Part shown: positions 1 through 5,024 of the stretch, piece by piece
Layout: each line of letters opens with the position of its first letter
Numbering within the stretch: the stretch's first letter is position 1
Assembly (NCBI GenBank): GCA_937926025.1
Contig: CALANQ010000510.1
Span: forward strand, 1 to 6,790
Length of the DNA: 6,790 bases
Reading direction: 5' to 3'
From: an uncultured Acidimicrobiales bacterium
Lineage (GTDB): Bacteria > Actinomycetota > Acidimicrobiia > Acidimicrobiales > Iamiaceae
Made by a program: the position numbers and the translations under genes
The notes under the pieces: generated by a model
What the model was told of the DNA's origin: nothing
Databases searched by the model: none
The model's input: only the letters and a program-made list of their open reading frames with translations

Positions 1-521
1 TGTCGGCCGGGGAGCTCGGCCTCTCCCGGGCGGCCGTCGGATCCGGGCTCCGCTGGGGGCTGGGCGTCGTGGCCGTCCTCGCGGCCGGCCTGGCGGTCGC
101 CGTCCTGGTGCCCGCCCTCCACGGCCTGCTCGACGACGACCGAGCCGATGTCGGGGTTGGGTCGATGCTCTGGCGGGTGCTGGTGGTCATCCCGATCGCC
201 ACCGTGCTGGTGGAGGAGGTGGTGTTCCGGGGCGTGCTGCTCGGCCTGCTCCAACGGCTGCTCCCCGCCCTTCGCGCGCTCGTGGCGAGCGCCGTGGTGT
301 TCGGCCTCTGGCACCTGCTCCCGGTCTGGCGCGGCGGCGGTGCCGGTGACCTGGGGGGCGGCAGCATCGGAGCGGTCGCCGCCACGTTCGTCGCCACGTT
401 CGCGGCGGGGCTGGGCTTCGGCTGGCTGCGTCAGCGCTCGGGCAGCCTGGTCGCGCCCATCTGCGCCCACATCGGGACCAACTCGCTGACCTTCACCGCC
501 GCCTGGCTCGTGGCCCGCTGA
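1..521 (+). CDS. CPBP-family intramembrane metalloprotease, 5'-truncated
   Basis: The reading frame is open from base 3 with no stop, and the residues before the first in-frame GTG (base 69) look like normal protein (an ELGLSRAAV segment, then a hydrophobic stretch). The gene therefore begins left of the window, and 69 is not its start. All three CPBP (CAAX protease and bacteriocin-processing, Abi) motifs are visible: EExxxR as EEVVFR (codons at 213-230), FxxxH as FGLWH (300-314) and HxxxN as HIGTN (468-482). The conserved Glu and His residues are expected to form the active site of a Rce1-like glutamate protease within the membrane. Hydrophobic segments precede motif 1, overlap motifs 1 and 2, and surround a Gly-rich loop near 330-365. 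The family includes CAAX-type proteases and bacteriocin self-immunity proteins; the substrate cannot be told from sequence. Family assignment is firm; the missing N-terminus limits further inference. Confidence 0.9.
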   Translation, partial: SAGELGLSRAAVGSGLRWGLGVVAVLAAGLAVAVLVPALHGLLDDDRADVGVGSMLWRVLVVIPIATVLVEEVVFRGVLLGLLQRLLPALRALVASAVVFGLWHLLPVWRGGGAGDLGGGSIGAVAATFVATFAAGLGFGWLRQRSGSLVAPICAHIGTNSLTFTAAWLVAR

Positions 522-566
522 CCATCGGACGACCTCGTCCCGACCGCGGTGCTCGCCCCTCCACCT

Positions 567-621
567 CCGAACTTCGTGTGGATCCGGTCTGTTCGCGGCC
601 CACGGCCACACGAAGTTTCGG
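567..621. repeat. Long inverted repeat in the CPBP/ABC-F spacer
   Basis: AACTTCGTGTGG (570-581) is the exact reverse complement of CCACACGAAGTT (606-617). Three further pairs (CCG 567-569 with CGG 619-621) extend the stem across one bulged T at 618. The loop is about 24 bases (582-605). It lies 46 bases after the CPBP stop and 100 bases before the ABC-F start. It could be a terminator for the protease gene (no U-tract follows), a leader structure of the ABC-F mRNA, a protein-binding site, or a copy of a dispersed REP-like element. The arms are less GC-rich than the surroundings. The repeat is seen directly; its role is open. Confidence 0.7.
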
Positions 622-703
622 GTGGGGACATCGCTCCCGCTCGAACCGGTGGCGACCGGCTCACGGCCCGTGCGAATCGATCGCGGGATCAGCCCCGGGG
701 TGC

Positions 704-710
704 GGGAGGA
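704..710 (+). promoter_or_regulatory. Ribosome binding site of the ABC-F gene
   Basis: GGGAGGA ends 10 bases before the ATG at 721. It decides the start: the frame is open further upstream to 622, but those 33 codons have no family similarity and would read through this site. Confidence 0.7.
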
Positions 711-720
711 TGGGGCCGTC

Positions 721-2352
721 ATGGCAACCGTGCACGCCCGTGGGGTGTCCCTCTCGTTCGGCGCGGGGCCGGTGCTGGCCGACGTGTCGTTCACGGTGGC
801 GCCCGGGCAGCGCATCGGCGTCGTCGGCCCCAACGGCACCGGCAAGTCCACGCTGCTGCGCGTCCTGGCCGGTGAGCTCGCGCCCGAGGCCGGGTCGATC
901 ACCACGGCGCCGCCCAGCGCGTCGATCGGCCTGCTCCCCCAGGAACCGGACCGGCGCCCCGGCGAGTCGGTGACCGAGTTCGTCCTGCGGCGCACCGGGG
1001 TGGGCGCGGCAACGGCCGAGATGGATGCGGCGACCTCGGCGCTGTCGACCGGTGAGCCGGGCGCCGACGACCGCTACAGCGAGGCGCTCGACCGGTGGCT
1101 CGCCCTCGGTGGCCCGGACCTCGAGGCCCGCATCGGCCAGACCCTCGCCGACCTCGGGCTCGACGGCTCGCTCGCCGATCAGCCCACCGCCACGCTCTCG
1201 GGCGGGCAGGCGGCCCGGGTGTCGCTGGCGGCCACCCTGCTCAGCCGCTTCGACGTCTTCCTGCTCGACGAGCCCACCAACGACCTGGACTTCACCGGAC
1301 TCTCGATCCTCGAGGAGTTCCTGGTCGGCCTCCAGGCCGCGACGGTGGTGGTCAGCCACGACCGGGCGTTCCTCGAACGGGTCGTCACCCACGTCCTGGA
1401 CCTCGACGAGCACACCCACCACGCCTCGCTCTTCGCCGGAGGCTGGTCGGCCTACCTGGCCGACAAGGCCACCGCCCGGGCCCACGCCGAGGAGGACTAC
1501 GCCACCTACCAGACCAAGAAGGCGGAGCTCACCCAGCGGGCGCGGACCCAGCGGGAGTGGTCGGTGCAGGGCGCCAAGAAGGCCAAGACGTCCGGCGAGA
1601 CCGACAAGTTCATCAAGCACTGGAACACGTCGTCGTCCGAGAAGGTCGCCCACAAGGCCAAGGCCACCGAGCGGGCGATCGAGCGGCTCGACGTGGTCGA
1701 CAAGCCGTGGGAGGGCTGGGAGCTGCGGTTCGAGATCGGCCAGGCAGCGCGGTCGGGTGACGTGGTGGCCACGCTCTCGGGCGCCGTGGTGGAGCGCGGG
1801 GGGTTCCGGCTCGGGCCGATCGACCTGGAGATCGGCTGGGCCGACCGGGTGGCCATCACCGGCGAGAACGGGGCCGGGAAGACCACGCTGCTCGACGCCC
1901 TCCTGGGCCGCACCGACCTGGCCGCAGGCGAGTCGTTCGTGGGCCCGGGGGTGGTGGTCGGCGAGCTGTCGCAGCGACGGGACCGCTTCGCCACCGACGA
2001 GTCGCTGTTCACGGTGGTCAGCGATGCCACCGGGCAGCAGGCCAACGAGGTCCGCTCGCTGCTGGCCAAGTTCGGCCTCACCGCGGAGCACGTCACCAAG
2101 CCGTCCCGCCTGCTGTCGCCCGGGGAGCGGACCCGGGCCAACCTCGCCCTGTTCATGGCCGAGGGCGTCAACTGCCTCGTGCTGGACGAGCCCACCAACC
2201 ACCTGGACCTGGTCGCCATCGAGCAGCTCGAGCAGGCCCTCGATCGCTTCGTCGGCACGGTCCTCCTGGTCAGCCACGACCGGGCCTTCCTGGACCGGGT
2301 CCGCGTCACCCGCCGTCTCGCCCTCGCCGACGGCCGCCTCACCGAGACCTGA
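721..2352 (+). CDS. ABC-F family ATPase (ribosome-associated, two ATP-binding domains)
   Basis: This 543-residue protein carries two ABC ATPase domains in tandem and no membrane segment, the hallmark of ABC-F proteins, which act on the ribosome (translation factors or antibiotic-target protection) rather than in transport. Domain 1: Walker A GPNGTGKST (36-44), signature LSGGQ (159-163), Walker B with catalytic Glu LLDEPTNDLD (181-190), H-loop VSHDR (211-215). Domain 2: Walker A GENGAGKTT (381-389), signature LSPGERTR (465-472), LDEPTNHLD (488-496), VSHDR (517-521). Both catalytic glutamates (184, 490) are present, so both sites look active. A charged, Lys/Ala/Glu-rich helical linker spans about 246-330, where ABC-F proteins contact the ribosomal P site. 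There is no C-terminal extension after the last strand. The ATG at 721 starts the first beta strand and has a Shine-Dalgarno. Whether it protects against an antibiotic or is a housekeeping factor cannot be decided here. Confidence 0.93.
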   Translation: MATVHARGVSLSFGAGPVLADVSFTVAPGQRIGVVGPNGTGKSTLLRVLAGELAPEAGSITTAPPSASIGLLPQEPDRRPGESVTEFVLRRTGVGAATAEMDAATSALSTGEPGADDRYSEALDRWLALGGPDLEARIGQTLADLGLDGSLADQPTATLSGGQAARVSLAATLLSRFDVFLLDEPTNDLDFTGLSILEEFLVGLQAATVVVSHDRAFLERVVTHVLDLDEHTHHASLFAGGWSAYLADKATARAHAEEDYATYQTKKAELTQRARTQREWSVQGAKKAKTSGETDKFIKHWNTSSSEKVAHKAKATERAIERLDVVDKPWEGWELRFEIGQAARSGDVVATLSGAVVERGGFRLGPIDLEIGWADRVAITGENGAGKTTLLDALLGRTDLAAGESFVGPGVVVGELSQRRDRFATDESLFTVVSDATGQQANEVRSLLAKFGLTAEHVTKPSRLLSPGERTRANLALFMAEGVNCLVLDEPTNHLDLVAIEQLEQALDRFVGTVLLVSHDRAFLDRVRVTRRLALADGRLTET

Positions 2353-2372
2353 GCCAGACCTCCGCCCCTCGC

Positions 2373-2423
2373 CCCGATCGGGTCACGAACGGTCGCTGGG
2401 CAACCATCGGCGACCCGATCGGG
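2373..2423. terminator. Likely bidirectional terminator between convergent genes
   Basis: CCCGATCGGGTC (2373-2384) pairs perfectly with GACCCGATCGGG (2412-2423), giving a 12-bp GC-rich stem with a 27-base loop. It sits 20 bases after the ABC-F stop and touches the stop of the opposing HNH gene. Each arm is itself palindromic (CCCGATCGGG; the right arm extends to the 14-bp palindrome GACCCGATCGGGTC, 2412-2425), so the same 13 bases, CCCGATCGGGTCA, also occur as a direct repeat at 2373 and 2414. No U-tract follows on either strand, which is common in high-GC actinobacteria. A protein-binding site is an alternative. Confidence 0.55.
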
Positions 2424-2921
2424 TCAGGTGCTGGCGGGGTCGAGCCACTGGGACCAGGCGGGGTCGGTGGTGCCGACGCCGACCAGCATCCACGACCAGC
2501 CCCGCGGCGTGGCGGGGGTGGTGCGCAGGTTCCAGCCCAGCTCGTGGAGGAGCCGGTCGCCCTTGTGGCCGTTGCACGGCTGGCAGGCGGCCACGACGTT
2601 GGTCCACACGTGCTCGCCGCCCCGGGACCGGGGGACCACGTGGTCGACCGTGTCGCCGCGGCCGTGGCAGTACGCACAGCGGCCGCCGTCACGGGCGATG
2701 AGGTTCCGCCGGTTCAGCGGCAGCGTCGACCGGTACGGCACCCGCACGAACCCGCGCAGCCGGATGACCGACGGCGTGGGCACCGAGGTGGACGGCGACC
2801 GGAAGTGGCCTTCGCCCGCGGCGACCAGGTCGGCCTTGTCGGCGAGGACCAGGACGACGGCGCGGTGGACGGAGATGACGGTCAGCGGCTCGTAGCTGGC
2901 GTTCAGCAGCAGCGTGGGCAT
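2424..2921 (-). CDS. HNH endonuclease-domain protein
   Basis: This 165-residue protein has a complete HNH zinc-finger nuclease domain: CAYC (Cys82, Cys85), then DHVVPRSRGG (Asp93, His94), a conserved Asn108, and ACQPCNGHKG (Cys113, Cys116, Asn117, Lys120). The four cysteines should bind structural zinc, while His94 and the second half bind the catalytic metal. The N-terminal part (LLLNASYEPLTVISVHRAV) is typical of the small stand-alone HNH proteins common in actinobacteria, whose cellular role is mostly unknown. It lacks features of a restriction enzyme, intein or homing intron, and no methylase is nearby. The ATG at 2921 was chosen because GAGGGGAGA lies just upstream and the family begins at MPTLLLNASYEPL; the open frame up to 3074 has no similarity to the family. 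It converges on the ABC-F gene. Confidence 0.9.
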   Translation of the reverse strand: MPTLLLNASYEPLTVISVHRAVVLVLADKADLVAAGEGHFRSPSTSVPTPSVIRLRGFVRVPYRSTLPLNRRNLIARDGGRCAYCHGRGDTVDHVVPRSRGGEHVWTNVVAACQPCNGHKGDRLLHELGWNLRTTPATPRGWSWMLVGVGTTDPAWSQWLDPAST

Positions 2922-2928
2922 CGGCTCA

Positions 2929-2937
2929 TCTCCCCTC
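2929..2937 (-). promoter_or_regulatory. Ribosome binding site of the HNH gene
   Basis: On the minus strand GAGGGGAGA lies with its GGGGAG core 8 bases before the ATG at 2921. It supports this start over the longer open frame to 3074. A second ATG abuts the core in another frame but is too close to be served by it. Confidence 0.65.
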
Positions 2938-3059
2938 GTCAGTGTGGTCCGTGGCGGGGCACCAGAGGTGGCATCTCCGCCGGGGGAACGTTGCTGCGCC
3001 GGCACGGGCGCGGCCAAGGGGTTTTCTGCGCCCGCCCCCATCCCGAACCTTCTGCGATC

Positions 3060-3079
3060 GGCCGGGGCGATCACCGGCC
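3060..3079 (-). terminator. Hairpin after the DUF6817-like gene
   Basis: GGCCGG (3060-3065) pairs with CCGGCC (3074-3079) around an 8-base loop, about 53 bases past the minus-strand stop at 3133. The stem is only 6 bp and no U-tract follows, so this is a weak terminator candidate. The rest of the spacer 2922-3132 shows no ORF with a believable start and no clear promoter, although the HNH promoter must lie in it or upstream. Confidence 0.3.
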
Positions 3080-3132
3080 CGTCACAGGAAGTCGGGGTCG
3101 GCGCGGTGCCCCGGGTGCAACCGGGTGGCGGG

Positions 3133-3675
3133 TCAGCCCTGGGACAGGCGGAGGTAGGTGGCGGCGACGGCCTCTCGGGCGGCGGGCCGGGCGAGGTGCA
3201 GGACGTCGTCGAGGCTGGAGGCGAAGCCGTGCTCGTCCGGTGCCATGCGGGCGATCTGCTCGACGGTGTCGGCCGCCCAGAGGGTGGCGATGTCGGCGAG
3301 GAGGGCGGCGTCGATCTCGATGCGCTGGTCGGTGGTGCGGTCGATCACCGTGCTGGGCTGGCCGAGCTCGATGGTGTCGCGCCGGATGGTGCACCAGGCG
3401 TGGGCGATGCGCTCGGCATCGGGGCCGATGACGGCGATGACCTGGTCCCGGTCCACGTCCTGGTCGACGGGGAAGTACTCCGTGCCGTAGGCGGAGTGGA
3501 ACAGCCCGGCGTCGCACATCGCCGGTCGCTCGCCCCACTCGGCCAGCACCCGCCGGGTCCCGACGAGGTGCGAGATGAACGGCACGTGGGAGTCGTGCTC
3601 CAGCTCGGCGAACCCCAGGGTCTTCAGCAGCTCCAGCCGAGCGCCGGTGGGCGGTGCGAGCACATCGTCGGTCAT
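3133..3675 (-). CDS. DUF6817-like helical protein with HD-like histidines
   Basis: This 180-residue, probably cytosolic protein is mostly helical, with no signal peptide or membrane segment. The central block, HLVGTRRVLAEWG (36-48) followed by GLFHSAYGTEYF (57-68), matches from memory the conserved core of DUF6817, a family of unknown function. The arrangement of His36 and His60 recalls the start of the HD phosphohydrolase fold, but the residue after His60 is Ser rather than Asp, so classical HD catalysis is not assured. A further Trp/Ala/Asp stretch (LWAADTVEQ, 132-140) lies in the C-terminal third. I chose the ATG at 3675. A GTG at 3699 would add eight residues, and the Shine-Dalgarno is weak for either. 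The gene follows a small minus-strand gene pair but a hairpin (3731-3747) separates them, so it may be transcribed on its own. That it is a real gene is fairly sure; the family name is less so. Confidence 0.8.
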   Translation of the reverse strand: MTDDVLAPPTGARLELLKTLGFAELEHDSHVPFISHLVGTRRVLAEWGERPAMCDAGLFHSAYGTEYFPVDQDVDRDQVIAVIGPDAERIAHAWCTIRRDTIELGQPSTVIDRTTDQRIEIDAALLADIATLWAADTVEQIARMAPDEHGFASSLDDVLHLARPAAREAVAATYLRLSQG

Positions 3676-3730
3676 CGCCGACCAGCCTCGCGCACCCACC
3701 GGCTTCGGGTCACTGGTGCCGCGTGGCGGG

Positions 3731-3747
3731 GCTCGGGTGACCCGAGC
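3731..3747 (-). terminator. Hairpin after the small MarR-like gene
   Basis: GCTCGGG (3731-3737) and CCCGAGC (3741-3747) form a perfect 7-bp stem with a TGA loop, 10 bases beyond the minus-strand stop at 3758 and 56 bases before the next gene's ATG. Position and strength suit a terminator without a U-tract. It could also be an operator for the downstream gene, since it is nearly a perfect 17-base dyad (GCTCGGGT-G-ACCCGAGC). Confidence 0.5.
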
Positions 3748-3757
3748 TCGATCGGGG

Positions 3758-3961
3758 TCAGGGGGTGTCGAGGTGGTGGTGGGCTCGGGCGGTGATGGTG
3801 AGGAGGATGCGGGCGGCGGTCTGGAGGTCCTCGGCCGGAAGATCGCCGTAGAGGGTGGCGGTGACCGATCCGATGTCGGCCTGGACGGCGGTGAACGTGG
3901 CCCGCTCGGTCTGGCCGATGATGCGGCCGTCGAGCGTGGGGATCGGTTCGGTGGTGGTCAC
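3758..3961 (-). CDS. Small MarR-like protein lacking the winged-helix domain
   Basis: This 67-residue protein has a GTG start with a strong AGGAGG seven bases upstream. The start overlaps the preceding ORF's stop as GTGA. The N-terminus, LDGRIIGQTERA (10-21), resembles the opening of some actinobacterial MarR-type regulators. The rest (TLYGDLPAEDLQTAARIL, 36-53) resembles their C-terminal dimerisation helices. The roughly 80 residues between, which hold the winged-helix DNA-binding domain, are absent. The gene could be an internally deleted regulator that can only dimerise, or a decayed remnant. An unrelated small helical protein is also possible. The similarity is judged by eye from memory. 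The good ribosome site and tidy codon use favour a translated gene. Confidence 0.6.
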   Translation of the reverse strand: MTTTEPIPTLDGRIIGQTERATFTAVQADIGSVTATLYGDLPAEDLQTAARILLTITARAHHHLDTP

Positions 3962-4155
3962 GGGGTGTCCTCCTGGGTGAGGGCCGGCGCTGCGAGCAGG
4001 CGCTGCAGGGTGTCGACCAGGGCGTCGGTGTCGGGTGATCGGAGCCCGCCGATGGGCGCCGTGAGGTCTTGTGGTCGAACGGCATCGTCGGCGTGTCGAG
4101 CGCTGAGAAGGCGCGGGTCGAGAACCGATCGGGTGCTCGGTAGGTTGGCGGGCAT
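3958..4155 (-). CDS. Hypothetical small ORF coupled to the MarR-like gene
   Basis: I do not recognise this 65-residue ORF. Its stop overlaps the next gene's start by four bases (GTGA, 3958-3961), and its last codons contain that gene's AGGAGG, an arrangement typical of translational coupling. The C-terminal half (SPDTDALVDTLQRLLA, about residues 40-55) looks like an amphipathic helix with GC-ending codons. The first half (codons to about 4050) uses many A- or T-ending codons, unlike every neighbouring gene, so it may be intergenic DNA. The only in-frame ATG (4155) has no Shine-Dalgarno and overlaps the opposing fdhD ATG. The true start may lie downstream at a weak codon, or this may be the tail of a decayed gene. 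Confidence 0.35.
   Translation of the reverse strand: MPANLPSTRSVLDPRLLSARHADDAVRPQDLTAPIGGLRSPDTDALVDTLQRLLAAPALTQEDTP
3969..3974 (-). promoter_or_regulatory. Strong ribosome binding site of the MarR-like gene
   Basis: AGGAGG on the minus strand, seven bases before the GTG at 3961. It fixes the start of the 67-residue gene and lies inside the last codons of the upstream ORF. Confidence 0.75.
4118..4146 (+). promoter_or_regulatory. Candidate leaderless promoter of fdhD
   Basis: TAGGTT (4141-4146) fits the actinobacterial -10 pattern TANNNT. It ends seven bases before the A of the fdhD ATG (4154), so transcription would begin at the start codon itself. TCGAGA (4118-4123), 17 bases upstream, matches TTGACA at four of six positions. 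No good Shine-Dalgarno precedes fdhD, which is consistent with a leaderless mRNA. Confidence 0.45.
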
Positions 4156-4948
4156 GGGTCGAGGGCGCACGGTGTCGCAGATCGTGCGGAAGGTGGCCGA
4201 CGGGTCGGCGGGGCGATCGCCGGACCAGGTCATCGTGGAGGAGCCGCTGGAGATCCGCCTCGACGGCACCCGCGTGACCACCACCATGCGCACGCCGGGG
4301 CACGACTACGAGCTGGCCGTCGGCTTCTGCCTTACTGAGGGGCTGCTGGCCGGCGCTCCGGTCCAGACCGTGCGCTACTGCGCCACCGGTTCCGCCGTCG
4401 ACACCGCGTTCAACGTGGTCACGGTGGAGACCGGCGGGCGGGCCCCGGAGCCGGCGCCCCGGCTGACCACCACCACGTCGTCGTGCGGGTGGTGCGGCAC
4501 GGATCAGGTCGACGACGTCGCCGCCCGGCTCACCGCCCTCACCGGCGATCGCCCGGCGTTCGCGCCCGAGCTGCTGGCGTCGATGCCCGAGCGGGTGGCG
4601 CCGCACCAGGAGCTGTTCGCCGCCACGGGTGGGGTGCACGCCGCGGCCGCGTTCGACGAGAGCGGCGCGGTGGTGCTGGTGCGCGAGGACATCGGCCGCC
4701 ACAACGCGGTCGACAAGGTGGTCGGCCGCCTGCTGCTCGACGGCCGGGTCCCGGCGAGCGGACTCGGCCTGTTCGTGAGCGGTCGGACCAGCTTCGAGAT
4801 CATGCAGAAGGCGTGGGCTGCCGGGTTCGGCACGGTGGTGGCGGTCAGCGCCCCGAGCTCGCTGGCCGTCGAGGCGGCCAGGCGCGCCGGCATCGCGCTC
4901 GCCGGGTTCGCCCGCCCGGGCCGGGTCAACCTCTACACCGAGCCCTGA
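4154..4948 (+). CDS. fdhD: FdhD, sulfur carrier for formate dehydrogenase
   Basis: This 264-residue cytosolic protein has the full FdhD signature. The Cys pair that accepts and passes on sulfur is in SSCGWCGTDQ (Cys111, Cys114). It is followed by ATGGVHAAA (157-165), EDIGRHNAVDKVVG (178-191), SGRTSFEIMQKA (209-220) and a C-terminal GFARPGRVNLY (251-261). In E. coli FdhD takes sulfur from the cysteine desulfurase IscS and sulfurates the molybdenum bis-guanine dinucleotide cofactor before it enters formate dehydrogenase; without it the enzyme is inactive. Length is normal for the family. The start at 4154 begins the conserved N-terminus; the open frame back to 3575 is antisense to minus-strand genes. 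No formate dehydrogenase or molybdopterin gene is in the window, so its partner is elsewhere. It converges on the amidase gene. Confidence 0.95.
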   Translation: MGRGRTVSQIVRKVADGSAGRSPDQVIVEEPLEIRLDGTRVTTTMRTPGHDYELAVGFCLTEGLLAGAPVQTVRYCATGSAVDTAFNVVTVETGGRAPEPAPRLTTTTSSCGWCGTDQVDDVAARLTALTGDRPAFAPELLASMPERVAPHQELFAATGGVHAAAAFDESGAVVLVREDIGRHNAVDKVVGRLLLDGRVPASGLGLFVSGRTSFEIMQKAWAAGFGTVVAVSAPSSLAVEAARRAGIALAGFARPGRVNLYTEP

Positions 4949-4988
4949 CGGGCGCTGACCCCGCGGCGGACGTCGCAGGAGGCGCGGG

Positions 4989-5010
4989 ACCGGGACGGCC
5001 CGTTCCCGGT
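4989..5010. terminator. Hairpin between convergent fdhD and amidase genes
   Basis: ACCGGGA (4989-4995) pairs with TCCCGGT (5004-5010) around an eight-base loop. It lies 40 bases after the fdhD stop and 14 bases past the amidase stop, so it could end transcription from both sides. No U-tract is present. Confidence 0.45.
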
Positions 5011-5024
5011 GAGCTGTGGTGGGT

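Noticed and set aside
662..672. Short dyad CACGG-C-CCGTG
   Set aside because: Five-base arms are expected often by chance in DNA of this composition, and it has no telling position.
661..2277. 538-codon open frame on the minus strand
   Set aside because: It lies wholly antisense to the ABC-F gene, which has every expected motif. Long antisense frames are common at this GC content, and its product is low-complexity without recognisable motifs.
2424..2921. HNH protein as part of a restriction or phage-defence system
   Set aside because: No methyltransferase, helicase, integrase or toxin-antitoxin gene is next to it. Stand-alone HNH proteins of this type are common in actinobacterial chromosomes.
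2903..2929. Eight-codon Cys-rich mini-ORF (MSRCPRCC) overlapping the HNH start
   Set aside because: Its ATG directly abuts the GGGGAG core, leaving no room for ribosome binding. Such a short frame arises easily by chance.
2922..3074. N-terminal extension of the HNH protein
   Set aside because: The family starts at MPTLLLNASYEP, and a good ribosome site lies just before that ATG. The extension is Pro/Arg/Gly-rich with no similarity.
3575..4153. Upstream extension of fdhD
   Set aside because: The frame is open, but it runs antisense through the small minus-strand genes and part of the DUF6817-like gene. The conserved FdhD sequence begins after 4154.
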